Assembly: GCA_021160955.1 (NCBI GenBank)
Contig: JAGHBM010000052.1
Location: 1 to 15,310, forward strand
DNA length: 15,310 nt
Origin: Candidatus Aenigmatarchaeota archaeon
GTDB lineage: Archaea > Aenigmatarchaeota > Aenigmatarchaeia > PWEA01 > JAGHBM01
Direction of reading: 5' to 3'
The notes under the pieces were generated by a model that saw only the letters and a list, made by a program, of their open reading frames with translations, was not told the origin of the DNA and did not search any database. Within the stretch, counting starts at the first letter, position 1, and each line of letters starts with the position of its first letter. A program made the position numbers and the translations under genes. Below, one piece after another: positions 1 through 6,707 of the stretch.

Positions 1-570
1 ATAATAACCGAACCAACCCATATATATCACACGGTCGGTGAGCACGGACTTACTGAAATAGGACTGCAGGCACGTCCCTTTGAGGCTATAGAAGAGAGTC
101 TAAAGTTTTTGGAAGAGAAGGGATTAATAGAGTTGAAAGATGAAAGACTTAAGAACATAAAGGATAAGATAAAGGGTTTCAACGACGATGGATGTGGATA
201 TGGAAAAATAGAAAATCTAAGGATTGGTGATAACTTCTACACATTATCTGCTGAACACAAACCCGGAAGCAGTACCCCAAGCTCCGATATACCGATACTC
301 GGCATGATTAGGAGACAGTCAATGAACGACATAACCGACATAAAGTTTGAAGGTCATTTGCACGTTGGTTATACGGGAATAATACCGAAAAAAGATAATT
401 CGATAAGCCTTCATCTTAAGGGAATGACTTTCAACGAATATGACTCTTACGGGAAGATGAGGGGATGGTCCCCTGCCACCGTAGGTTACATAGAACTCGA
501 AGTCCCAAAAACAAAGGGCAGTAAAGGGGCATACAAAATCACTTACGTGACAAGTGAGAATTTAGTTTAA
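1..570 (+). CDS. C-terminal part of a probable calcineurin-like metallophosphoesterase (5' end outside window)
   Basis: The frame is open from base 1 to the TAA ending at 570, so 189 residues of a gene that starts upstream are visible. An internal TTG at 109 is unlikely to be the true start because coding-like sequence continues above it. The strongest clue is GHLH, at about residue 119 of the visible part, inside a beta-rich context. It resembles the last metal-binding motif (GHxH) of calcineurin-like phosphoesterases. The following FNEYDSYG...GWSPATVGYIELEV resembles the closing beta strands of that fold. The earlier metal-binding motifs (DxH, GD, GNHE) would lie outside the window, so the assignment is tentative. 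It lies 23 bp before the next + strand gene and is probably cotranscribed with it. Alternative: an uncharacterised archaeal protein. Confidence 0.45.
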   Translation: MITEPTHIYHTVGEHGLTEIGLQARPFEAIEESLKFLEEKGLIELKDERLKNIKDKIKGFNDDGCGYGKIENLRIGDNFYTLSAEHKPGSSTPSSDIPILGMIRRQSMNDITDIKFEGHLHVGYTGIIPKKDNSISLHLKGMTFNEYDSYGKMRGWSPATVGYIELEVPKTKGSKGAYKITYVTSENLV

Positions 571-593
571 AAATTTGGTTTAAGTTGGTTCGC

Positions 594-938
594 ATGAGAA
601 TTTATGTAATCGGTCCATTGTCAGCGGACCATCCGAGAGAAGTTCTAAAGAATGTTAATTCTGCCATAGATGCTGGAATCGAGATCATGAAAAAAGGGCA
701 TTCGGTATACATTCCGCATTTCTTTTATTATATGCATCTGAGACTGAATTGTCCATTTGAGTATGAAGAATATATGAGGAATGACCTTGAATGGTTGGAA
801 GTGAGTGATGCTGTTTTATTTTTGGGAAATTCTCCTGGTTCCGAAAGGGAATTGGATTTTGCCAAGAGACATGGATTGAAGATATTCACATCTCTTGAAG
901 AGATACCGAGTCTTGATTCACATGAGCAAACACGATGA
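594..938 (+). CDS. Nucleoside 2-deoxyribosyltransferase-like (DUF4406-type) protein
   Basis: This 114-residue protein opens with IYVIGPLS, like the IYxAGP strand-loop of the nucleoside 2-deoxyribosyltransferase fold. It then has a hydrophobic SDAVLFL strand (about 71-77) and SPGSERELDFA (about 80-90). In the enzyme family the matching DSGTxxE loop carries the catalytic glutamate, here probably Glu86. Size and motif order fit the small DUF4406 branch, whose members are mostly uncharacterised. Enzymes of the wider fold cleave or transfer the N-glycosidic bond of (deoxy)nucleosides or nucleotides; activity here is inferred. I chose the ATG at 594 because it begins right at the conserved strand. 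A TTG at 585 would add three residues. No clear SD is visible. The end overlaps the next gene by 17 bases, which suggests coupled expression. Confidence 0.6.
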   Translation: MRIYVIGPLSADHPREVLKNVNSAIDAGIEIMKKGHSVYIPHFFYYMHLRLNCPFEYEEYMRNDLEWLEVSDAVLFLGNSPGSERELDFAKRHGLKIFTSLEEIPSLDSHEQTR

Positions 939-1269
939 AGTTTTAGGTAAATGGTATGAAGATCTACAAAGAATTTTTAGCAATGGATGTGCGAAAAGAA
1001 ATTATATTCTTGGATCCAAGAAGAGGAGAAAAGGGGAAATTGATATACGGGTAGACCTAGATGATGAAGTTTTGGTATTTGAGGTAAAAACCAGTTTTCG
1101 AGACATATATCACTTTAAGACTCACGGTGGGGCAATTGCCCAACTACTAAAGATAGAAAGATATCTTAGAAACGTTGAGCATGAGAAAAACATAGAGAAA
1201 TACATAATTGTGAACGATCCAAGAAACGAAGACGCTGATGATGAAGTGATATATTATTTAATGGACTGA
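922..1269 (+). CDS. Small PD-(D/E)XK nuclease-like protein
   Basis: This 115-residue protein has the signature layout of the PD-(D/E)XK nuclease fold. Residues 39-41 are E-I-D, then a short variable stretch, then the hydrophobic strand VLVFEVK with Glu54 and Lys56. A helix follows that contains QLLKIERYL (Gln74, Tyr81), resembling the Q-x-x-x-Y helix of RecB-type nucleases. These would be the metal-binding acidic residues and catalytic lysine. No other domain is visible, so it may act with a partner or be a Holliday-junction or restriction-type fold; the substrate is unknown. The ATG at 922 lies inside the end of the upstream gene. A TTG at 895 would add nine residues. The TGA ends at 1269, one base from the secY stop on the other strand. 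Confidence 0.5.
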   Translation: MSKHDEVLGKWYEDLQRIFSNGCAKRNYILGSKKRRKGEIDIRVDLDDEVLVFEVKTSFRDIYHFKTHGGAIAQLLKIERYLRNVEHEKNIEKYIIVNDPRNEDADDEVIYYLMD

Positions 1270-1270
1270 A

Positions 1271-2656
1271 TTACTCGAAGAATTTTCTCAACGCTGGGTG
1301 AAGGTCTTCCATATGTTGCTTTGATATATCTTCATACAGTCTGTATATTATCATAACTGTCAATAGAATACCCGTTCCTGTTCCAAGTGCTCCAGTGAAG
1401 TCGGCGAAGGCTGCGAGAAAACCAACGAAGGCACCACCCATAACGGCCAACGGAGTTATGTATCTCTCAAGAACTCTTTCTATGATTCTTATGTCTCTTC
1501 TAAAGCCCGGAAGTCCCAAACCTCCGGTGTGGAGTTGCTTTGCAACGCTCTTTGCATCCATTCCGGCAGTGTTTATCCAAAATACAGAAAACAATATCGA
1601 TCCACCTATCAAAAATATGCTGTACGTGATCCACGTTATGGCTTCTGGTGGAAGAGATACTCCATATATCCATGAGATTATCAAGTCGGATAACGTATGA
1701 CCTCTTGGAGGAGTCAAGTAGTATGCGAGTCCACTTATCGGTCTTCCATCGGCGTTAAAGGTTCCAAGGATTGTTATTCCTTTGCTGTAGAGAGTACGTG
1801 CCACCATTTCTATGTTGGATAGCAGTGCTGCAGTTAGAATGACTGGTATGTTTGATGCGTAAATGAATTTTAGCGGGTGCCTGTATCCAAACCCTTTCAT
1901 ACTGAATCCTCTGACCATTCCAAACGCCAGTGGAATTTCAACTTTCATAGATTGCCCATAGGTAACTATCAGGAATATTATGATCGTGAAGAATATCGGT
2001 ATAAGGCTTACAATTCCTTCGAGCGGTCTCCCACTCATAAAGCTCATTATGGAAGATGGGATTAAGCCGGTGGGTGAACCGGCACCAACAAAGTTCAAAG
2101 CTCTAATCATAATGGTTTTTGATACGCCTGCTGCAATGAATAATGACACACCTGATCCTATTCCCCACTTTGATACTACTTCGTCCATCAATATTATCAA
2201 AAGTCCACCGAGAGTCAATTGTAACATAATTAATATGGGTGTTATTCCCCCACTTTCAGGAGGGATTGCACCAAAGTAAACAAAGGCGAATGATTCAAAT
2301 ATACAGAAAAATATCGCCAACAGTTTTTGGGTACCCATAAATTTCATCCTTCCATCTCTGCTTCCGGTATTCCATTTCAGTATTCCACTACCCACGAGCA
2401 ACTGGAGTATTATCGATGCAGTTACTATTGGACCTATACCCAGGGTGATCAACGAACCCATTCTGGATCCGAGAACAGTTTCCAGAAATAGAAAGTGTTG
2501 TACGGCCTGTGGATCTATTCCCCAAACTATTATTTGACTCAATGCAAAGAACAAAATTAGGACTATTCCTGTCCACTTAAGTTTGTCTTTCAAAGTGAGA
2601 TGTTTTATGGGTGGCTCTATTCCAGGTAAATATTTTAAAATTTCAGGATAGTTCAA
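1271..2656 (-). CDS. secY: Protein translocase subunit SecY (Sec61 alpha)
   Basis: Channel-forming subunit of the Sec translocon, which moves or inserts nascent proteins at the cytoplasmic membrane. The 461-residue protein is full length for an archaeal SecY and has about ten hydrophobic segments. Family-specific stretches include GSRMGSLITLGIGPIVTASIILQLL in the plug and TM2 region, MDEVVSKWGIGSGVSLFI near TM4, and GFRRDIRIIERVLERYI in the last cytosolic loop. The start is TTG, not ATG. It is backed by AGGAGGG (2670-2664) eight bases upstream, which lies inside the end of uL15 and encodes part of it. The gene overlaps uL15 by 14 bases. It is the last gene of the cluster; the adenylate kinase and other genes that often follow in archaea are absent because convergent genes begin immediately. 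Confidence 0.97.
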   Translation of the reverse strand: MNYPEILKYLPGIEPPIKHLTLKDKLKWTGIVLILFFALSQIIVWGIDPQAVQHFLFLETVLGSRMGSLITLGIGPIVTASIILQLLVGSGILKWNTGSRDGRMKFMGTQKLLAIFFCIFESFAFVYFGAIPPESGGITPILIMLQLTLGGLLIILMDEVVSKWGIGSGVSLFIAAGVSKTIMIRALNFVGAGSPTGLIPSSIMSFMSGRPLEGIVSLIPIFFTIIIFLIVTYGQSMKVEIPLAFGMVRGFSMKGFGYRHPLKFIYASNIPVILTAALLSNIEMVARTLYSKGITILGTFNADGRPISGLAYYLTPPRGHTLSDLIISWIYGVSLPPEAITWITYSIFLIGGSILFSVFWINTAGMDAKSVAKQLHTGGLGLPGFRRDIRIIERVLERYITPLAVMGGAFVGFLAAFADFTGALGTGTGILLTVMIIYRLYEDISKQHMEDLHPALRKFFE

Positions 2657-3029
2657 TGAATTTCCCTCCTATCTCTTCTATTTTTTTCTTAGCCTTTTCA
2701 GAGAAATATGATGCTTCTATTTCAAGGGGGGATGTGAGCTTACCGGTTCCCAATACCCTATAATTAGGAAAACTCAGTTTGTTTTGGCCAGTTTTTTTTG
2801 CTATCTCATCAATTCTTCTCAAGGTTATCTCTTTGGTTTCTTTTTTGTTCTTTTTGACGAATCCCTTCCTTCCTATGTGTCCTGGATATTCTTTCATTAT
2901 TTTTATCTTCTTATGTTTTAGGCTACCTGCAAATCCCTTACCGCCTTTACTTCCTTTACCTCTTCTCTTTTTTTGACTTCCATGACCGAATGTTCTTCGA
3001 CCTCTCATCTTTTTTGTCTTGTTTTTCAT
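2643..3029 (-). CDS. rpl15: Large-subunit ribosomal protein uL15
   Basis: Structural protein of the large ribosomal subunit. The 128-residue product begins with the typical very basic N-terminus (RGRRTFGHGSQKKRRGKGSKGG) that threads into rRNA. It continues with GRKGF, and the C-terminal globular half has RVLGTGKLTSPLEIEASYFSEKA, the conserved uL15 core. It is somewhat shorter than many archaeal homologues (about 145). The ATG start has GAGGT seven bases upstream. The gene begins 10 bases after uL30, and its last codons contain the strong SD for secY. Its position, uL30-uL15-secY, is the standard order. Confidence 0.96.
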   Translation of the reverse strand: MKNKTKKMRGRRTFGHGSQKKRRGKGSKGGKGFAGSLKHKKIKIMKEYPGHIGRKGFVKKNKKETKEITLRRIDEIAKKTGQNKLSFPNYRVLGTGKLTSPLEIEASYFSEKAKKKIEEIGGKFIELS

Positions 3030-3039
3030 AAGAAAGACC

Positions 3040-3495
3040 TCATATCATTCTTTTCAGAAGATCATTTATTTTTTCTCCACGATTTCCGAGGGCTCCTTTG
3101 GGGTAATGTTGCTTTATTGAACCTTTGAATCCTTTACTTGGTGGAGTGAGTCGGAAGTAAGGTTTTATTCCAACATCTTTCAGTTTTATTTTTCCACTGG
3201 TTAGTTTTTCAACGAGATCATCAAATCCGTCTATACCTTTTTCCTTTAAAAAATCTTCCGAGACCTTCTTATCACCGGCGATTCTTCCTCTCTTTTGAAT
3301 CAGTTCTTTTATCATATCCTTTGAAATGTTGCCCCATGTGACATAGTCCTTGACCTTTTGTATCATTCCGAGTGTCACGGGATCTTCATTAACAAGAATG
3401 CAACGATGCTTTCTACTCAATTTTAGAATGTCTAGTGTATCTTCTATTTCCTTTCTTACTTTTACCCTTCCTCTTATCCTTATGACTGCCAACAT
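3040..3495 (-). CDS. rpl30: Large-subunit ribosomal protein uL30
   Basis: Large-subunit protein of 151 residues, the long archaeal and eukaryotic form of uL30. It starts with LAVIRIRGRVKVRKEIEDTLDILKL, the family's N-terminal alpha-beta unit, and ends with FRLTPPSKGFKGSIKQHYPKGALGNRGEKINDLL, a tail typical of the archaeal form. The open frame extends far upstream into uS5, but the ATG at 3495 is preferred: GGTG lies six bases before it and the product then begins where homologues do. An ATG at 3507, sharing an A with the uS5 stop (TGATG), would add four residues and has no SD. Translational coupling to uS5 is likely. Confidence 0.95.
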   Translation of the reverse strand: MLAVIRIRGRVKVRKEIEDTLDILKLSRKHRCILVNEDPVTLGMIQKVKDYVTWGNISKDMIKELIQKRGRIAGDKKVSEDFLKEKGIDGFDDLVEKLTSGKIKLKDVGIKPYFRLTPPSKGFKGSIKQHYPKGALGNRGEKINDLLKRMI

Positions 3496-3506
3496 GATAA
3501 GCACCA

Positions 3507-4205
3507 TCACTTTACTTTGTTTAGATTTTTCAATGCCCGGAAAACTGCTTTCATATGGTTTATTCTGGTTCCGGTTTGACCATAAGATTTTACCCAAACG
3601 TCTTTAATTCCTGCTAATGTCAAAATTTTCTTAACACTGTCGGATGCGCATAATCCCAGTCCCTTTGGTGCTGGTTTTAGAACCACTCTTGTGCTACCAA
3701 CTTTTCCTTCCACTTTGAATGGAATACTGTGGGGTTCCCCACATCCACACTCCCAAGATCCACAACCTCTCTTGACGGGTATTATGTTCAATTTCGCATT
3801 CTTAATGGCTTTGCTCAATGCCATTTGAAAATCAACCGATTCTCCAGTTGCTAAACCAACGTATCCATCACCATTTCCTACAACTACCATGGTAGTTATC
3901 TTATATCTCCTACCACTTTTGTGCATCCTCGCAGTTCTCCTTGCGGGAGTTCTCCTTATACCACCACCTTTTCCAGGACTACCTCCTATCAATATTATTT
4001 CATGAGTTAGATTAGGTAAGAGATAATCTACTATTTCAGGTTCCATTATTTTCTTGCCCATTTTGAATATCTCATCTATGGAAGTAATTTTGCCTTCTAA
4101 AACTTCTTTTCCCAACTTGGTTTTAGGTTTCCATTCTTCCATTGGCATTGGTTCTTTCTTGTTATTATCTTCCTTTTTGTTTGCGTTTTTTTCATTCTCT
4201 GTCAT
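3507..4205 (-). CDS. rps5: Small-subunit ribosomal protein uS5
   Basis: Small-subunit protein at the mRNA entry region, involved in decoding accuracy. The 232-residue product has a hydrophilic Asn/Lys/Glu-rich N-terminal extension, then the double-stranded RNA-binding-like core (GRRYKITTMVVVGNGDGYVGLATGES). The archaeal-type RGCGSWECGCGEPHSIPF follows with its clustered cysteines, and the C-terminal part has VVLKPAPKGLGLCASD. I chose the ATG at 4205: AGGTGA precedes it by five bases and it lies one base beyond the uL18 stop. A GTG at 4214 sits within the SD itself and would add only three residues. Confidence 0.97.
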   Translation of the reverse strand: MTENEKNANKKEDNNKKEPMPMEEWKPKTKLGKEVLEGKITSIDEIFKMGKKIMEPEIVDYLLPNLTHEIILIGGSPGKGGGIRRTPARRTARMHKSGRRYKITTMVVVGNGDGYVGLATGESVDFQMALSKAIKNAKLNIIPVKRGCGSWECGCGEPHSIPFKVEGKVGSTRVVLKPAPKGLGLCASDSVKKILTLAGIKDVWVKSYGQTGTRINHMKAVFRALKNLNKVK

Positions 4206-4206
4206 T

Positions 4207-4692
4207 CTACTCACCTAATATTTTTTTTCTAACTTCCTCGAAATTTTTCACAACCTCTTCGCTTATATGACTTCCCTTAATCCTGTTTTCATCTGGTAGG
4301 ACTTCCGGTGAATGTGGTACGTTGATACCTGCGTCCAACACTCCTTTCAAAAATGCATATATCCTATTTCCTTTCGTACTCGTCTGAAGTCCCATGTCCA
4401 GAACTGCGTCATTTATTTTTTTCTCGAGAGCTTTTTTCCCGAGTAGTAATCCAGCAAGGTATGCCGCGGGAATATTTCCACAATGATGTTTCCATCCCAA
4501 TTTTCTAAGCATGAAAGTGGTCACAGATAAAAGTGTCTTGTCACCGTTTTTATTGTATTCTACTATTTGACCCAAGGTGGAATTATTTGATTTTCTAACA
4601 ACAAGTCTATACTTACCACTCTTTAAAAGTGCCAATCTTTTTCTGTAGTCTGTTTTTCTCTCTCTTCTTCTCCTATGCGGTATTCTCTTCAC
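4207..4692 (-). CDS. rpl18: Large-subunit ribosomal protein uL18
   Basis: 5S rRNA-binding large-subunit protein of 161 residues. It shows the RRRRERKTDYRKRLALLKSGKYRLVVRKSN N-terminal region, AAYLAGLLLGKKAL, and GLQTSTKGNRIYAFLKGVLDAGINVPHSPEVLP, all characteristic of archaeal uL18. The start is GTG at 4692, with GGAGATGA about six bases upstream; an ATG inside that SD is in the eL19 frame and is not the start. The gene overlaps the end of eL19 by 20 bases, the longest overlap in the cluster. uS5 follows one base after its stop. Confidence 0.95.
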   Translation of the reverse strand: MKRIPHRRRRERKTDYRKRLALLKSGKYRLVVRKSNNSTLGQIVEYNKNGDKTLLSVTTFMLRKLGWKHHCGNIPAAYLAGLLLGKKALEKKINDAVLDMGLQTSTKGNRIYAFLKGVLDAGINVPHSPEVLPDENRIKGSHISEEVVKNFEEVRKKILGE

Positions 4693-5125
4693 GTCTCTTC
4701 ATCTCCTTCACGAACATTTTCAGGTGAGTCTTGCTCCTAAATCTACCACCCTTAACCATCATGTATAACTTTCTATATTGCGATGGAGTTATTTTCTTCA
4801 AGTCTCTCTGTTCTTTGAGGTACTTTCTCAATGCCCTTACGGTTTTCATCCAGTTCTCTTTGCCAACTGACTTCTTACCTTTTCTCTTTCCAGGTCCTCT
4901 CATCCTACCTCTTTTCTTCTGTATGAGTCTCTTCCTCGCGTTTCCTCTACTTTGTTCATTCACTTTTTTCTTTTTTATGTAACCTTTTTTTATCAGTCTT
5001 CTCACATCTGCCTTAGTCACAGCTTTATCAACTTCATCTTTATGATCAGGATCTATCCATACCTTACTTATTCCGCACTTCAATATTTGCGCTGCCATTC
5101 TCTTTTGTGCGTTAATATGAATCAC
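4673..5125 (-). CDS. rpl19e: Large-subunit ribosomal protein eL19
   Basis: Archaeal and eukaryotic large-subunit protein that takes part in an intersubunit bridge. The 150-residue frame has the conserved QKRMAAQILKCGISKVWIDPDH N-terminus, a central RGNARKRLIQKKRGRMRGPGKRKG basic segment, and a long helical C-terminus with NWMKTVRALRKYLKEQRDLKKI. The start is uncertain. GTG at 5125 gives a full product but lies inside the likely SD AGGTGA (5127-5122). Five bases after that SD, the exact spacing used by uL14, uL6 and uS5, stands ATT (5116-5114), which would give a product three residues shorter. The in-frame ATG at 5098 would remove the conserved QKR and is unlikely. The gene lies four bases after the zinc-ribbon gene. 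Confidence 0.93.
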   Translation of the reverse strand: MIHINAQKRMAAQILKCGISKVWIDPDHKDEVDKAVTKADVRRLIKKGYIKKKKVNEQSRGNARKRLIQKKRGRMRGPGKRKGKKSVGKENWMKTVRALRKYLKEQRDLKKITPSQYRKLYMMVKGGRFRSKTHLKMFVKEMKRREENTA

Positions 5126-5129
5126 CTTT

Positions 5130-5297
5130 TTAGTTGTTTTGAAGCGTAAGCTCTTCTTTCATTTCACTTGAAAGTATTATCCCGAACTCTGTGAAGACCG
5201 TTCCACAGACGGGACAGTTTCTTATCTTATTCTCTTTGTCCACCATTTTTGCAACGATCCCGCAAACGGGACATCTTCCTCTTTCCGTAAAAAACAT
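5130..5297 (-). CDS. Small zinc-ribbon protein embedded in the ribosomal operon
   Basis: I do not recognise this as a named ribosomal protein. It is a 55-residue protein with two CPVCG knuckles: Cys9/Cys12 and Cys28/Cys31, separated by 15 residues. They should form one four-cysteine zinc ribbon, followed by a short acidic-amphipathic tail (SSEMKEELTLQNN). ATG 5297 has AGGTG about five bases upstream, and the gene lies between eL32 (stop at 5306) and eL19 with gaps of 8 and 4 bases. It is therefore translated as part of the operon. Its frame continues upstream without a stop into eL32, but that part has no homologous look. By size, charge and place it could be a ribosome-associated or new ribosomal protein, or a regulator; function is not established. 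Confidence 0.8.
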   Translation of the reverse strand: MFFTERGRCPVCGIVAKMVDKENKIRNCPVCGTVFTEFGIILSSEMKEELTLQNN

Positions 5298-5305
5298 TTT
5301 AACAC

Positions 5306-5632
5306 CTATAATATTTTTATTCCTAATTCTTGTGCTCTTTTGAGTATTTCCTCTCTCTTTTTCTTTCCTACTGAACTGGATATCCTCCCACATTCGATTT
5401 TTGGATCAATTTTTTCCAAATCCTTTACATTTGATATGAGCACCTCGAATTTTCCTGATGGGTGAAGATATCTTTCATCTTTGGGGGCACCGTAACCTAT
5501 CTTTGGTACCTTTCCTTTTCCTTTGAGCCCCAACCTCATCTTGTTGAACCTTCCCCTTGGTTTTCTCCATCCACCTTCTATCCTTTTTAATTTAGGATGC
5601 CTCTTGAATTTTGGGAGTTTTCTCCTATTCAT
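5306..5632 (-). CDS. rpl32e: Large-subunit ribosomal protein eL32
   Basis: Archaeal and eukaryotic large-subunit protein of 108 residues. The sequence has KFKRHPKLKRIEGGWRKPRGRFNKMRLGLKGKGKVPKIGYGAPKDERYLHPSGKFEVL in order, diagnostic for eL32, and ends with the KKKREEILKRAQELGIKIL helix. It lacks the long N-terminal extension seen in some archaeal homologues. The ATG start overlaps the uL6 stop by four bases (ATGA), with GGGTGA six bases upstream inside uL6. The following gene is the zinc-ribbon protein rather than eL19, which normally follows directly. Confidence 0.96.
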   Translation of the reverse strand: MNRRKLPKFKRHPKLKRIEGGWRKPRGRFNKMRLGLKGKGKVPKIGYGAPKDERYLHPSGKFEVLISNVKDLEKIDPKIECGRISSSVGKKKREEILKRAQELGIKIL

Positions 5633-6162
5633 TCGTCTTCACCCTTTGAAACTATGTATATCCCATCTGAGAACCTTCTCCTATCTCTTCTCTTCAACAA
5701 TCGGGTTGCCTTCTCTATGTTTCCTGCAGTCTGTCCCACCTTGTCTCTGTCTATTCCTTTCAGGATAACATCACTTCCATTTATTTTCACTTCAACTCCA
5801 TCCAATATTTTTGCATACCTCGGTGCTTTCTGTCCGAGGAAATTTTTTATAACGACCTTGTCACCTTCGACCTTTACATCCATGGGAAAGTGAACATAAG
5901 TTATCTTCATTTTATATTCAAATCCTTTCGTGACTCCTTTGAACATGTTTTTAATGTGCGCCCTCCAAGTACCGACTATTGCAAGGATTTTTCTCTTGTC
6001 CTCCTTGGTTTCGATTATTATTTCATCGTTCTCTTTTCTTATGGTTAGTTTTGGATGATAGAATTTCTTCTCTATTTCGCCCTTTTCACCTTTAACTTTA
6101 ACAATTTCATCGCTTATTATCTCCACTTCTATTCCTTCTGGTATTTTTATTACCTCTTTCAT
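5629..6162 (-). CDS. rpl6: Large-subunit ribosomal protein uL6
   Basis: Large-subunit protein near the factor-binding site, built of two tandem similar domains. The 177-residue product starts MKEVIKIPEGIEVEI and has VKGEKGEIEKKF, then IVGTWRAHIKNMFKGVTKGFEYKMKITYVHFPMDVKVEG, and in the second domain FLGQKAPRYAKI and GIDRDKVGQTAGNIEKATRLLKRRDRRRFSDGIYIVSKG. All are standard archaeal uL6 elements. ATG 6162 is preferred over GTG 6171, because AGGTGG (overlapping the uS8 stop TAG) lies five bases before it and the GTG is within that SD. It overlaps eL32 by four bases. Confidence 0.97.
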   Translation of the reverse strand: MKEVIKIPEGIEVEIISDEIVKVKGEKGEIEKKFYHPKLTIRKENDEIIIETKEDKRKILAIVGTWRAHIKNMFKGVTKGFEYKMKITYVHFPMDVKVEGDKVVIKNFLGQKAPRYAKILDGVEVKINGSDVILKGIDRDKVGQTAGNIEKATRLLKRRDRRRFSDGIYIVSKGEDE

Positions 6163-6171
6163 TTTGGCCAC

Positions 6172-6552
6172 CTAATATACGTAACAAAGTAATTTTCCAC
6201 CGATCCTTCTTTTTTCGGCTTCGTTGTGATCCATGACACCTTGGTTGGTTGTGAGTATCAGTATTCCAAAGTCTCTTGCGGGTAAATATCTTTTTTTCCA
6301 TTTGTCAAATTCTTTGACGTTCACTGAGAACCTTGGTCTAATGACATTGCAATCGTTTATTTTCTTGTTCAGCTTCACAAGGAATTTGTTTCCAGATTCT
6401 TCAAAGTCCTCTATGTATCCGTTTTTCTTCATAACCTCGAGTATATTTTTTACAAGTTTTGACATCGGTACGAAGCATGTACTCTTTCCTACACTTTCCG
6501 CATTCTTCAAAGATGACATACAATCTGCAACTATGTCGTGTTTCATAGGCAT
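6172..6552 (-). CDS. rps8: Small-subunit ribosomal protein uS8
   Basis: Primary 16S rRNA-binding protein; in bacteria its homologue also represses the spc operon by binding mRNA. The product (126 residues from ATG 6552) has HDIVADCMSSLKNAESVGK at the N-terminus, NGYIEDFEE in the middle, and KRYLPARDFGILILTTNQGVMDHNEAEKRRIGGKLLCYVY at the end, the conserved archaeal C-terminus. ATG 6552 shares its A with the uS14 stop (TGATG). ATG 6546 is also possible, with GTGAT just upstream and a loss of only two residues; GTG 6555 is less likely. Confidence 0.96.
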   Translation of the reverse strand: MPMKHDIVADCMSSLKNAESVGKSTCFVPMSKLVKNILEVMKKNGYIEDFEESGNKFLVKLNKKINDCNVIRPRFSVNVKEFDKWKKRYLPARDFGILILTTNQGVMDHNEAEKRRIGGKLLCYVY

Positions 6553-6707
6553 CACGAGTATTTTTTAAAGCCCATCTTTTCGGCTATTTCCCTGAAACAA
6601 TGTCTACAATAATATAGGTTGTACTTTGTGATTACTGCTCCGTATCTCCCACATCTTCTACATTTGGGCCTTCTATGTTCTTCTTTTTTATTTTCATTCT
6701 TTTTCAT
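6552..6707 (-). CDS. rps14: Small-subunit ribosomal protein uS14, zinc-binding type
   Basis: A 51-residue protein read directly between uL5 and uS8. It contains CRRCG (Cys16, Cys19) and YYCRHCFREIAEKMGFKKYS (Cys34, Cys37), the four-cysteine zinc knuckle and C-terminal helix of archaeal uS14. The N-terminus is a short Lys/Glu/Asn-rich segment. It binds the 16S rRNA head. Its ATG overlaps the uL5 stop (ATATGA), and its TGA shares an A with the uS8 ATG at 6552, so the three genes are tightly coupled. The SD is weak (GGGGTTGAG), as expected for a coupled start. Confidence 0.95.
   Translation of the reverse strand: MKKNENKKEEHRRPKCRRCGRYGAVITKYNLYYCRHCFREIAEKMGFKKYS

Noticed and set aside
1395..2279. 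Plus-strand open frames inside secY (1395-1700, 1877-2065, 1980-2279)
   Set aside because: They are antisense shadows of a highly conserved SecY; no SD or family similarity supports them.
6107..6301. Minus-strand 64-codon frame across the uS8-uL6 junction
   Set aside because: Overlaps two well-supported genes in another frame and has low-complexity composition.
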